Assembly: GCA_963807675.1 (NCBI GenBank)
Contig: CAWECP010000002.1
Coordinates: forward strand, 620,001 to 684,000
Length of the DNA stretch: 64,000 nucleotides
Reading direction: 5' to 3'
DNA from: Bog-473 sp963807675
GTDB lineage: Bacteria > Actinomycetota > Acidimicrobiia > Acidimicrobiales > RAAP-2
Numbering within the stretch: position 1 is the first letter of the stretch; each line of letters starts with the position of its first letter. Under the pieces are notes generated by a model, which did not search any database, was not told the origin of the DNA, and worked only from the letters and a program-made list of their open reading frames with translations. The translations under genes were made by a program, and so were the position numbers. Shown here piece by piece: positions 32,887-41,098 of this stretch.

Positions 32887-34272
32887 ATGAAGAAGCTCAC
32901 GGCCATGAGAATGGTGGGGTTGGCGTTGTTGCTCACCTCACTGACGGCGACCGGGCTGGTGATCTCGCCCTCGGTGAGCGGTGCCTCGTCCGGCATCTCC
33001 ACCACCACGTTCGGCACGCTCCCTTCACCCTGCGGCAAGGGACACGCCACCGGGGCCACCGACCAGGGCGTCACGAATTCCACGATCAACATCGCCTACG
33101 GCGACGACCGCGGCTTCTCGGGTGAACCTGGCCTCGACCAGGAGATGGGCGACGCCGTCAAGGCCATGATCGCCTGGTGCGACGCGCAGGGCGGCATCAA
33201 CGGCCGCAAGATCGTCGGTGACTACTACGACGCCGCCGTCACCAACGTCGGCAGCGTGATGACCCAGGCCTGCAAGACCGACTTCATGCTGGTGGGCGAG
33301 GGCTTCGCCCTCGACGGCCTGGCGGAACAGACCCGCCTCAGCTGCAACCTGGTCGCCGTGCCCGGCTTCAGCGTCTCCCCCGTGTTCGCCAATGCCTACG
33401 AGATGTACCAGGCGTCGCCGAACCCGACTAACTACAGCCCGGCGGCGCTCGCCTACCAGGGCGAAAAGCTCTTCGGCAAGAAGACCCAGCACGCGGCCGT
33501 GTACGACTCGACCCTCTCCACCCAGCAACAGTCGACCGCCAAGGCGGTGCAGGCCTACACCACGGCGGGCTGGAAGTTCATCAACTGCCCGTTCCTGGTC
33601 AATTACAACGGCGAGGCCAACTACACGCCGTTCGCCCAGAAGCTGCAGAGTTGTGGGGCCCAGGTCGTCTTCGACGACGCCACCCCGGGGCCCGTCATCT
33701 ACGGCGTCCTCGAGTCGGACAACCAGATCGGCTACGACCCGATCTGGTTGATGGACGCCGCCATGTACACGGAATCGTTCGCGCAGTGGAACACCAGCGG
33801 GCTGGGCAACAACGTCTATGTCCATGTGGCCTACGAGCCGCTCGAGGCGGCCAAGGTCGTCCCGGCCGTCGCCCAGTACCTCGCCATCGTGAAGAAGTAC
33901 GGCGGCCTCACCTCGGCGCTGGGCGAGCAGTCCACGTCCTCCTTCCTCCTCTGGGCCACCGCGGCCAAGGCCTGCGGGTCGGACCTCACCCGCCAGTGCA
34001 TGATCAACCACCTGGCCAAGGTGACGAACTGGACCGGTGGCGGCCTCAATGCGCCCACGAATCCGTCCAAGAACCTCCCGCCGGCCTGCGGGATCCTCAT
34101 GAAGCTCGACAACACCAAGTGGGTGCAGGTGTACCCGAAGAAGCTGGGAGCCTTCGACTGCTCACCGAAGTACGTCGTCCCGAACTCGGGATCCGTCATC
34201 ACCACCCCGCTCAACGCCCAGGGCTACGCGACCGAATACGCGACGTCCTCGGTGCTGAAGCCGCAGGGATGA
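32887..34272 (+). CDS. ABC transporter substrate-binding protein (Leu/Ile/Val-binding type)
   Basis: A 461-residue secreted periplasmic-binding-protein type I protein. The signal peptide spans about residues 1-33 (KKLTAMRMV then a hydrophobic core ending near SVSGA). The mature part has the family pattern: INIAYGDDRGF, AMIAWCDAQGGINGRKIVGDYYDA, and a second lobe with VVFDDATPGPVIYGVL. No lipobox Cys is visible, so attachment is uncertain. It heads the operon with the fused permease and two ATPases. The substrate could be branched-chain amino acids, short acids or, given the KstR-like site, steroid or lipid-derived compounds. Confidence 0.85.
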   Translation: MKKLTAMRMVGLALLLTSLTATGLVISPSVSGASSGISTTTFGTLPSPCGKGHATGATDQGVTNSTINIAYGDDRGFSGEPGLDQEMGDAVKAMIAWCDAQGGINGRKIVGDYYDAAVTNVGSVMTQACKTDFMLVGEGFALDGLAEQTRLSCNLVAVPGFSVSPVFANAYEMYQASPNPTNYSPAALAYQGEKLFGKKTQHAAVYDSTLSTQQQSTAKAVQAYTTAGWKFINCPFLVNYNGEANYTPFAQKLQSCGAQVVFDDATPGPVIYGVLESDNQIGYDPIWLMDAAMYTESFAQWNTSGLGNNVYVHVAYEPLEAAKVVPAVAQYLAIVKKYGGLTSALGEQSTSSFLLWATAAKACGSDLTRQCMINHLAKVTNWTGGGLNAPTNPSKNLPPACGILMKLDNTKWVQVYPKKLGAFDCSPKYVVPNSGSVITTPLNAQGYATEYATSSVLKPQG

Positions 34273-34280
34273 GCAGTTCG

Positions 34281-34323
34281 CCCGTCGTTTCGCTCGTACC
34301 TATGATCTGAGCGAGGCGACGGG
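34281..34323 (+). promoter_or_regulatory. long intercistronic RNA stem between binding protein and permease genes
   Basis: CCCGTCGTTTCGCTC (34281-34295) pairs with GAGCGAGGCGACGGG (34309-34323). In RNA all 15 positions pair, counting two G-U pairs, around a 13-base loop. It sits wholly in the 61-bp gap between the binding-protein stop and the permease start. Such stems often protect the upstream message, giving high binding-protein and low permease levels. Confidence 0.6.
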
Positions 34324-34333
34324 AGTCCGGGCC

Positions 34334-36547
34334 ATGCACCTGTTCCTCGAGTACACCATCCTCGGTCTGGTCACCGGAGCGGTCTACGGTATCGCCGCCT
34401 CGGGGCTGGTCCTGACGTACACGACCTCGGGCATCTTCAACTTCGCCCAGGGCGCCATGGCCATGCTGGCCGCGTTCACCTACTGGCAGGTCCGCTACGG
34501 CTGGAATTGGCCGGCGCCGTTGGCGCTGTTCACGGTCCTCGCCGTGCTGGCGCCGCTGCTGGGCCTGGTGCTCTACGTCGGCATCATGCGCGGGCTGCGC
34601 GATACGTCCGACGTGACCAAGATCGTGGTCACCATCGGCATCATGCTCGGACTGATCGCGCTGGCCCAGTGGATCTGGAATCCAGGAGTTCCCCGGACCG
34701 ACAACCTGTTCTTCGGCAACGCGGCGAAGTTCAAGTTCCTCGGGGTCTACGTCACCGATCACGAGGCGATCGCCCTCGGATGCGGCGTGCTGATCGCGGT
34801 GGGCATCCGCCTGCTGTTCAAGAGCACCCGCACGGGCGTGGCGATGAGGGCCGTGGTGGACAACCCGGCCCTCCTCCAGCTCAACGGCGGACGGCCCCTC
34901 CGGCTGGCGGCGATCTCCTGGGCCCTCGGGGCCGCGCTGGCCGCGCTGGCCGGCATTTTGATCACGCCCATCAGCGGCGGCACGCTCGACGTGCATGTGC
35001 TGACCCTGCTCGTGCTGGATTCCATCGCGGCGGCCGTGTTCGGGCGGTTGCGCAGCATCTGGGCCACGTTCGGCGGGGCGCTCATCCTCGGCTTGAGCAC
35101 GACCTACGTCCTGGGCTACTTCCCCGACTCATGGTCCTGGGCGTCGAACTTCCGCATCGCGCTGCCCATGATCATGCTCTTCGTCGTCCTGTTGGTGCTT
35201 CCGCAGGACCGCCTGCGGGGCGCCACCCTGCTGCGCACGAGAGAGCGCTTCACCGTGCCCACGCTCCGGTCGGCCGTCACGTGGGGCGTGATTCTCGTGC
35301 TCGCCGTCCTGGCCCTGGAGCAGATCATGGGCAGCGCCGACATTTCGACCCTCACCCTCGGCATCACCTACGCCATCATCGCCCTGTCGCTCACCCTGCT
35401 CACCGGCTACGCCGGTGAGATCAACCTGGCACCGGTCTCCTTCGGCGCCATCGCCACCATCATCGTGTTCCACCTCGGTCTCTCCGGGACGGGTCTGGAC
35501 CAACGGATCACGCTCTGGGGGCTCGTGCTCGGGGTGGTGGTGACCGCGTTGGTCGGTGGGCTCATCGCCCTGCCCGCTCTCCGCCTACGCGGCCTCTACC
35601 TGGCCCTGGCCACGCTCGCCTTCGGCGTCTTCGTCTCCGACATGATCCTCAACGACATTGCGCCGCACGTGCTCCCGATCTTCCATCTGAACTATTCGAT
35701 CTTCCCCAACGGCACCCTCCAGATTCCGGCACCCAAGCTCGGACCCATCGACCTGTCCTCGGCCAAGACATTCCTCACCACCTCGGTGCTCATCTTCGTC
35801 CTCATCGGGATCGGGCTCATCGCCCTGCGCCGCAGCAGTTACGGGCGGCGGCTCACCGCCATGAAGGACAGTCCTGCGGCCGCTGCGACCCTCGGCCAGA
35901 ACCTGGTCAAGCTGAAGTTGTCGGTGTTCATGCTGTCGGCGGCCATCGCCGCCATCGGTGGCGTGTTGCTCTCCGCGGCCTCCATGAGCGTCACCGCCAA
36001 CACCTACATCATCTTCATCAGCCTGGCCCTCGTGATGTTGACCGTGGTGGGCGGCGTCGGCAGCGTCGCCGGCGCCCTCATGGGTGGGGTCCTGGCCGGG
36101 ACGGCGTTCAACGCCCTCACCAGTACGTTCACGAACCTCGCCACGGACCACGGCGGTGGAGGCGCCTGGAATTTTCTGGCCAACCTGTCCCTGGTCGCGC
36201 CGGCCCTCGTCGGCATCAGCCTGGGCCGCAACCCCAGCGGGGCCGTGCCGCAGATCGTGGCCAGCTACCGGCCGCTGTGGCGGGCGAAGGGGGTGCTGGC
36301 CTTCGGGATAGCGGCCGAGGCGGTGGTGTACCTGCTCGTGTTGACCAAGGTCATGGGCAACTGGTGGTTCGTGTTGGGCACGGCGGCCATCGCCCTCGCG
36401 GTGCCGGGAATCGGCCGGCTCGTGCGACCCGACGCGTTCCGGGTCACCACCGTCCCCGACCAGACACCCGAGCGGCCCGCGACGGTGACGCCGAGAACGG
36501 TCGGCGGTGTGCCCGCGGTCGAAGGAGTGGCCAATGCCCGCTCTTGA
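34334..36547 (+). CDS. fused branched-chain amino acid ABC transporter permease (LivH-LivM)
   Basis: A 737-residue membrane protein. Residues 1-~290 are a LivH-type permease (FLEYTILGLVTGAVYGIAASGLVLTYTTSGIFNFAQGA). From about residue 315 a LivM-type permease follows (TLGITYAIIALSLTLLTGYAGEINLAPVSFGAIA, LRGLYLALATLAFGVF, RRSSYGRRLTAMKDSPAAA), then a C-terminal extension with two more helices. The fusion fixes a 1:1 ratio. The two domains are separate proteins in E. coli. The stop overlaps the ATPase gene by 14 bp. Confidence 0.92.
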   Translation: MHLFLEYTILGLVTGAVYGIAASGLVLTYTTSGIFNFAQGAMAMLAAFTYWQVRYGWNWPAPLALFTVLAVLAPLLGLVLYVGIMRGLRDTSDVTKIVVTIGIMLGLIALAQWIWNPGVPRTDNLFFGNAAKFKFLGVYVTDHEAIALGCGVLIAVGIRLLFKSTRTGVAMRAVVDNPALLQLNGGRPLRLAAISWALGAALAALAGILITPISGGTLDVHVLTLLVLDSIAAAVFGRLRSIWATFGGALILGLSTTYVLGYFPDSWSWASNFRIALPMIMLFVVLLVLPQDRLRGATLLRTRERFTVPTLRSAVTWGVILVLAVLALEQIMGSADISTLTLGITYAIIALSLTLLTGYAGEINLAPVSFGAIATIIVFHLGLSGTGLDQRITLWGLVLGVVVTALVGGLIALPALRLRGLYLALATLAFGVFVSDMILNDIAPHVLPIFHLNYSIFPNGTLQIPAPKLGPIDLSSAKTFLTTSVLIFVLIGIGLIALRRSSYGRRLTAMKDSPAAAATLGQNLVKLKLSVFMLSAAIAAIGGVLLSAASMSVTANTYIIFISLALVMLTVVGGVGSVAGALMGGVLAGTAFNALTSTFTNLATDHGGGGAWNFLANLSLVAPALVGISLGRNPSGAVPQIVASYRPLWRAKGVLAFGIAAEAVVYLLVLTKVMGNWWFVLGTAAIALAVPGIGRLVRPDAFRVTTVPDQTPERPATVTPRTVGGVPAVEGVANARS

Positions 36548-37262
36548 GGTCTCGGGGGTGTGCATGGCCTTCGGCGGGGCCCAGGTGCTGAACGACGTCT
36601 CCCTCTCGGTGCCCCTTGGGGGCGTGACCGGGCTCATCGGTCCCAACGGGGCCGGCAAGACCACGCTCTTCAACGTCGTCAGCGGGCTCCTGGAGCCGAA
36701 GTCGGGACGGGTCATGATCGAGGGGCGCGACGTGACCAAGGCAGGCCCGTCCGTCCGGGCCCGCCGGGGCCTGTCCCGCACCTACCAGCGACTCGAGCTC
36801 TTCACGTCACTCACCGTGCGGGACAACATCCGGGTCGCCGGTGAGATTCGCAACACGTGGGGACGCCGCGGCCGGATCGACGTCGACGCCGAAACGGAGC
36901 GGACGCTGGAGCTGGTGGGACTGGGCGACGTGGCGGACCGCGAGGTGAGCGAGCTGCCCACGGCCCGGGCCCGGGTGGTCGAGGTGGCCCGCGCGCTCAT
37001 GACCCAACCCAGGGTGCTCCTGCTCGACGAGCCCGCCTCCGGTCAGACCGAGCAGGAGACGCTGGCCTTCGGACGGATCCTCCGCCAGCTGGTCGAGGAA
37101 CGGGGCCTCGCCATCTGCCTGGTCGAGCACGACGTCGGCCTCGTCATGGACACCTGTGAGGTGATCCACGTCCTCGACTACGGCGAGATCATCGCCAGTG
37201 GACCGCCCGAACAGGTCAAGAACGACCCCCTCGTGGTGAACGCCTACCTGGGTGCGCCGTGA
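36534..37262 (+). CDS. livG: ABC transporter ATP-binding protein (LivG type)
   Basis: A 242-residue ATPase from ATG 36534, inside the permease 3' end. Walker A is GPNGAGKTT (residues ~37-45), Walker B is RVLLLDEPASG. The signature motif is poor: where LSYGQQR is expected the sequence reads LPTARARVVEVARAL, so the C-loop LSGGQ is not recognisable. The Q-loop area RTYQRLELF and the H-loop VEHDV are intact. It pairs with the next ATPase. Confidence 0.88.
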   Translation: MPALEVSGVCMAFGGAQVLNDVSLSVPLGGVTGLIGPNGAGKTTLFNVVSGLLEPKSGRVMIEGRDVTKAGPSVRARRGLSRTYQRLELFTSLTVRDNIRVAGEIRNTWGRRGRIDVDAETERTLELVGLGDVADREVSELPTARARVVEVARALMTQPRVLLLDEPASGQTEQETLAFGRILRQLVEERGLAICLVEHDVGLVMDTCEVIHVLDYGEIIASGPPEQVKNDPLVVNAYLGAP

Positions 37263-37972
37263 GCCAACCTGGGCCGACGCCGATCTTCGAGCTGCGCGAC
37301 ATCCGGGCCGGTTACGGGCCCATCGAGGTCGTGCACGGGGTGAGCCTCGAGGTCCCGGCCGGTTCGGTGGTCGCCCTCCTCGGGCCGAACGGCGGCGGCA
37401 AGACCACCATCCTGAATGTCTGTGCGGGGACTCTGGCCGCGAACAGTGGCGAGGTGTGCTTCGACGGCGATCGGGTGACCCTTGTCTCGGCCGACGGGCG
37501 GGCCCGGCGGGGCATCTGCACGGTCCCCGAAGGACGCGGGATCTTTCCCAACCTCAGCGTCCGGGAGAACCTGCTGATGGCCACCCAGGTCGGCGTGCCC
37601 ATGGACCGGATCGAGGAAGTGGCGATCGCCCAGTTCCCCAAGCTCGGCCCCAAGCGCAAGCAGCTGGCCGGCACGCTGTCGGGTGGGGAGCAGCAGATGC
37701 TGGCCCTGGCCCGGGCGTTCGCCACGGATCCGAGGATCCTCCTGCTCGACGAGCTGTCGCTGGGCCTGGCCCCGATGGTCGTCGCCGAGCTCTACGAGAA
37801 GGTCCGTGAGCTGGCATCGGGAGGCCTGTCGATCCTCCTGGTGGAGCAATTCGCCCGCACCGCGTTGCCCATCGCCGACGCCGCGGCGGTGGTGCTGCAG
37901 GGCGTGATCGCCCACCGAGGCTCCCCGGCGGAGATGGAGGAGGCCCTCTCCGCCAGCTACCTCGGGGGGTAA
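37259..37972 (+). CDS. livF: ABC transporter ATP-binding protein (LivF type)
   Basis: A 237-residue ATPase, GTG 37259 overlapping the LivG stop. Walker A GPNGGGKTT, signature LSGGEQQML, Walker B RILLLDELSLGLAP and H-loop-region VEQFARTAL are all present. The VPEGRGIFPNLSVRENL segment is a LivF hallmark. It has a canonical signature, unlike its LivG partner, so the ATPase pair may be asymmetric. Confidence 0.93.
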   Translation: MSQPGPTPIFELRDIRAGYGPIEVVHGVSLEVPAGSVVALLGPNGGGKTTILNVCAGTLAANSGEVCFDGDRVTLVSADGRARRGICTVPEGRGIFPNLSVRENLLMATQVGVPMDRIEEVAIAQFPKLGPKRKQLAGTLSGGEQQMLALARAFATDPRILLLDELSLGLAPMVVAELYEKVRELASGGLSILLVEQFARTALPIADAAAVVLQGVIAHRGSPAEMEEALSASYLGG

Positions 37973-38002
37973 TCCGGTCTCGCGGCCGGACGCGCTCGTT
38001 CG

Positions 38003-38017
38003 GGCTCCTCCGGAGCC
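38003..38017 (+). terminator. hairpin after the ABC transporter operon
   Basis: GGCTCC-TCC-GGAGCC, a 6-bp perfect stem starting 30 bp after the LivF stop. There is no T-run. A TTGACA at 38033-38038 follows and may be the -35 of a separate promoter for the sulfotransferase gene. Confidence 0.45.
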
Positions 38018-38061
38018 AGAGGGCAGAGGGCATTGACAGCCTGGCCGGTGCCTGGGATCGT

Positions 38062-38080
38062 CCCCCTGTTGCAAAGGGGG
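38062..38080 (+). promoter_or_regulatory. hairpin masking the ribosome binding site of the sulfotransferase gene
   Basis: CCCCCT-(7-base loop)-AGGGGG, a perfect 6-bp stem whose 3' arm AGGGGG is the only Shine-Dalgarno-like sequence, ending 4 nt before ATG 38085. Folding would hide the ribosome site. Control by RNA folding, temperature or a bound factor is possible, but unproved. Confidence 0.5.
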
Positions 38081-38084
38081 CGCG

Positions 38085-38705
38085 ATGCTCGAAGTCGTCG
38101 GCGCCGGGGTGGGCCGCACCGGCACGCACTCGCTCAAGGTGGCGCTGGAGCGGCTGCTGGGCGGGAAGTGCCATCACATGGTCGAAGTGTTCTCCCACCC
38201 CGACGAGGTGCCGGTCTGGATCGACGCGGTGGATGGCCGGCCGGTCGACTGGGACGCGCTCATGGCGGACTACGTGGCCCAGGTGGACTGGCCCGGCGCC
38301 AGCTTCTGGCCCGAGTTGACCAAGGCCAACCCGGACGCCTTGGTGATCCTGTCGGTGCGCGACCCTGACCCCTGGTTCACCAGTTGCTCCAACACCATCT
38401 TCGGGGGCATGAGAGCCATGGTCGAGCTGGGCGATCCTTGGATGACCGCCATGCACCGCCTCATGGGCGAGCGCTTCTCCGATCGCGTCGACGACCGCGA
38501 CGCCATGATCGCCGCGTACGAGCGGCACAACGACGCCGTGCGCGCCGGCGTGCCGGACGACCGCCTCCTCGAGTGGACCGCGGCCGACGGCTGGAGACCC
38601 ATCTGCGAGCGGCTGGGCCGCGCCGTGCCCGACCAGCCCTTCCCGTGCGTCAACACCACGAAGGAGTTCCGGGCCAGCCTGGGGATGCCGCCCCTGGAGG
38701 GGTAG
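38085..38705 (+). CDS. sulfotransferase family protein (Sulfotransfer_4 type)
   Basis: A 206-residue protein. The phosphosulfate loop is VVGAGVGRTGTHSLKVALE near the N-terminus and the 3'-phosphate strand is DALVILSVRDPDPWFTSC. Other family features are the short insert KCHHMVEV and the FPCVNTTKEFRASLG tail. The PF17784-like group is common in actinobacteria and its acceptors are mostly unknown. It is translated from an ATG behind a sequestered Shine-Dalgarno. Confidence 0.85.
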   Translation: MLEVVGAGVGRTGTHSLKVALERLLGGKCHHMVEVFSHPDEVPVWIDAVDGRPVDWDALMADYVAQVDWPGASFWPELTKANPDALVILSVRDPDPWFTSCSNTIFGGMRAMVELGDPWMTAMHRLMGERFSDRVDDRDAMIAAYERHNDAVRAGVPDDRLLEWTAADGWRPICERLGRAVPDQPFPCVNTTKEFRASLGMPPLEG

Positions 38706-38785
38706 CGTCACTCGAGGACGCAGTTGTTCGAATGCCGTCCCCGCATGAGGCCCGCGGCCGCGACGCCACGTAGTCTCGCCCTGCC

Positions 38786-39871
38786 GTGAGCCCGCCCACC
38801 CTTCTCCACCAGGCCACCGACGTGACGCCGGAGTGGGTCACCGACGCTCTCTCCGGGTCCGGCGCGCTGGCCCAAGGGGCGCGGGTGGTGTCACTCGAGC
38901 GCACCTCCATCGGAACGGGCCAGATGGGCGACACCACGCGTTTCACCCTCACCTACGACCGTCCGGGTGCCGGCCCGCCCACAGTGGTCGGCAAGTTCGC
39001 CTCGGCCGACGACCAGAGCCGGGCCACCGGTCTGGCGCTGCGAGCCTACGAAATCGAGATCCGCTTCTATCGAGAGGTGGCCGCCCGCATCGAGGCCCGG
39101 GTGCCGGCCGCCTACGTGGCCGAGGTGGAAGCGGAAACCGGGTGGTTCACCCTGCTCCTCGAGGACGTGGTGGGCGGGGTACAGGGGGACCAGATCGGCG
39201 GGTGCAGCCCCGACGCGGCGGCGGCCGTCCTGGAGGAGATGGCCGGACTCCACGCGCCGTGCTGGGAGTCGCCCGAGCTGGCCGGCCTGGAATGGCTCAA
39301 CCGCAACAGCGACGACGCCGACGGGTTCCTGGCCATGATGGTGTCGTCGCTCGCGCCGGGCTTCCTCGAGCGGTATGCGGACTCCATGGCGCCCGAGCAC
39401 CGGGAAGTGTGCCGCGTCTTCGCCGAACACGTGCCGGCGTACGTTGGACTACGCACCGGCCCACGCACCGCCATTCACGGGGACTTCCGCCTCGACAACC
39501 TGCTCTTCCAGCCCGGTGACCCGCGGCCGGTGGTCGTCGACTGGCAGACAGCGGTCTGGGGGGCCGCCGCGGTCGACGTGGCCTACTTCGTCGGCGGGAG
39601 CCTCACCGTCGAGGACCGGCGGGCGCACGAGGAGAGCCTGCTGGCCCGGTACCACGAGGCCCTGTGCCGCCGGGGCGTGCTCGACCTCTCCTTCGACCAG
39701 CTGCGCGCCGACGTGCGCCGCGAGACCTTCGCAGGCGTGCTGATGGCCATCGTCGCCTCCATGATCGTGCAGCGCACCGAGCGGGGCGACCTGATGTTCC
39801 TCACGACCTGCTCGCGCCACGCCCAGCACGCACTGGACACGGACGCGCCGGCTCTCCTGCTCGCCGGCTGA
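38786..39871 (+). CDS. aminoglycoside-phosphotransferase-like kinase (ecdysteroid-kinase/APH type)
   Basis: A 361-residue protein-kinase-fold protein. The N-lobe has VVGKFAS with the likely nucleotide-contacting lysine, and the catalytic loop is IHGDFRLDNLLF with the metal-binding VVDWQTAVWG. These are APH-family motifs. Relatives with long acyl-CoA dehydrogenase neighbours phosphorylate hydroxyacyl-CoA-type or steroid-like substrates, but the substrate here is unknown; resistance is not implied. GTG 38786 is used, and its TGA overlaps the phosphatase start. Confidence 0.8.
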   Translation: MSPPTLLHQATDVTPEWVTDALSGSGALAQGARVVSLERTSIGTGQMGDTTRFTLTYDRPGAGPPTVVGKFASADDQSRATGLALRAYEIEIRFYREVAARIEARVPAAYVAEVEAETGWFTLLLEDVVGGVQGDQIGGCSPDAAAAVLEEMAGLHAPCWESPELAGLEWLNRNSDDADGFLAMMVSSLAPGFLERYADSMAPEHREVCRVFAEHVPAYVGLRTGPRTAIHGDFRLDNLLFQPGDPRPVVVDWQTAVWGAAAVDVAYFVGGSLTVEDRRAHEESLLARYHEALCRRGVLDLSFDQLRADVRRETFAGVLMAIVASMIVQRTERGDLMFLTTCSRHAQHALDTDAPALLLAG

Positions 39872-40398
39872 TGACCGAGCTCCTGGTGCTGTGCACCGGC
39901 AACGCGGCGCGCTCGGTCATGGCCGGCTTCATGCTCGAGCACCTGCGCGAGGGCCGCCCGGGCGAGCCGTTGCACATCGTCACCGCGGGTACGCACACCA
40001 TCGACGGCCAGCCCATGGGCATGCGGACCCGCACCGCGCTCTCCCGCATTCCCGAACTGGCCCACGACGAGTTCCGCCGCCATCGCAGCCACCAGGTGCA
40101 CGAGGCCGATCTGGCACGCGCCGAGCTGGTGGTCGTGATGGAGGCCGACCACGTGCGCTTCGTGCGCCGCCAGTTCCCCGCCTTCGCCGCCAAGACGGCC
40201 ACCATCAGGCGCCTGTGCGGGGTCTTGCCCCCGGCTCCGCCCACGCTCCCCGAACGGGTGGCCGCACTGGGCCTGGCCGGCCTCGAGGTGTCCGACGAAG
40301 AGGACGTCCTCGACCCGGCGGGGGCGGACGCCGACGTCTACGCCGCCTGCGTGGACGAGCTGTGGGGGCTGTGCCGGGAGCTGATCACGCGCCTCTGA
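39871..40398 (+). CDS. low-molecular-weight protein-tyrosine-phosphatase-like protein
   Basis: A 175-residue protein with the CX5R loop near the N-terminus, LVLCTGNAARSVMA, which is the P-loop (Cys and Arg) of LMW-PTP. The family general acid Asp may be in the late VLDPAGAD. A typical LMW-PTP is about 150-160 residues, so it is slightly long, with an insert at PPAPPTLPERVAALG. It starts at 39871, overlapping the kinase-like gene stop. Arsenate-reductase-like members share this fold, so arsenate reduction cannot be ruled out. Confidence 0.78.
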   Translation: MTELLVLCTGNAARSVMAGFMLEHLREGRPGEPLHIVTAGTHTIDGQPMGMRTRTALSRIPELAHDEFRRHRSHQVHEADLARAELVVVMEADHVRFVRRQFPAFAAKTATIRRLCGVLPPAPPTLPERVAALGLAGLEVSDEEDVLDPAGADADVYAACVDELWGLCRELITRL

Positions 40399-40420
40399 GC
40401 GACGACGCGGGTGCCGCCGG

Positions 40421-41053
40421 TCAGTCGGCGTGCACCGAGCGCAGGCCGGCCCAGGCCAGGTCGGCCATGCGGCGGGCCAGGCGCTGCGCCTCTTCGTCCG
40501 CCGCGGCGTCGGAGTCGAGGCGCTGGGTCATGAAGCGCCGGCTGGCACCCTCGGCCATGCCGACGATGCCGTAGGCCAGAAGGCGCCGGTGGTCGGGGTC
40601 GAGTCCGGCGTCGATGAGCGGGTCGATGGCCTCGGCGATGGCGTCCTCGACGGCGCGCAGCGCCCGGCCGAGCTCCTGGTCGTCGGCGTGGTCCCGGCCG
40701 TAGAGGAGGCGGAACTCGAGCTCGTGGCTGACCACCAGGCGGAAGTAGGCGGCGAAGCCCATCTCGACCTGTTGGCGCGGCCCGTCGGCCCGCAGGACGG
40801 CACGCCCGATGGCCTCGAGCAGGTTGTGGGCGATGGAGTCCACCAGCTCCAGGTAGAGGGCACGCTTGGACGAGAAGTGCTGGTAGAGCAGGGGCTTGGT
40901 CACGCCCGCCGCCTCGGCGATGTCATCCATGGTCGTGGCCCGGTATCCCCTTTGGGCGAACAGCTCCATGGCCACGGCGAACAGTTGCTGACGGCGCTGC
41001 TCGGCCGTGAGCCGCCGGGCCGTGGCCTGTATCGCTCCTGCCATGGCGTTCAC
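40421..41053 (-). CDS. TetR/AcrR family transcriptional regulator
   Basis: A 210-residue protein. HTH: RRQQLFAVAMELFAQRGYRATTMDDIAEAAGVTKPLLYQHFSSKRAL (about residues 20-66), followed by a helical ligand domain with a TetR_C-like RLLYGRDHADDQE. GTG 41053 or ATG 41044 may be the start. An inverted repeat of the TTACCG...CGGT kind sits at 41054-41069, so it probably autoregulates. The matching motif upstream of the acyl-CoA dehydrogenase at 17.77 kb hints that it controls fatty-acid degradation genes as well. Confidence 0.85.
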   Translation of the reverse strand: MNAMAGAIQATARRLTAEQRRQQLFAVAMELFAQRGYRATTMDDIAEAAGVTKPLLYQHFSSKRALYLELVDSIAHNLLEAIGRAVLRADGPRQQVEMGFAAYFRLVVSHELEFRLLYGRDHADDQELGRALRAVEDAIAEAIDPLIDAGLDPDHRRLLAYGIVGMAEGASRRFMTQRLDSDAAADEEAQRLARRMADLAWAGLRSVHAD

Positions 41054-41069
41054 GTTACCGAACGGTCAT
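41054..41069. promoter_or_regulatory. TetR operator candidate at the TetR gene start
   Basis: GTTACCGAACGGTCAT is an imperfect palindrome beginning directly upstream of GTG 41053. Its reverse complement TGACCGTTCGGTAA matches TTACCATTCGGTAA (17642-17655) in 12 of 14 positions. Autoregulation is likely. Confidence 0.55.
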
Positions 41070-41098
41070 CGGGGGGTCGGTGACCAGCGTTCCCCGGA

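Noticed and set aside
38786..39871. Aminoglycoside resistance gene
   Set aside because: Only the APH fold is shared; genomic context is a metabolic operon with a phosphatase and there is no resistance neighbour.
39871..40398. Arsenate reductase instead of LMW phosphatase
   Set aside because: The P-loop fits both, but there is no ArsR, ArsB or Acr3 gene nearby, so the general phosphatase call is safer.
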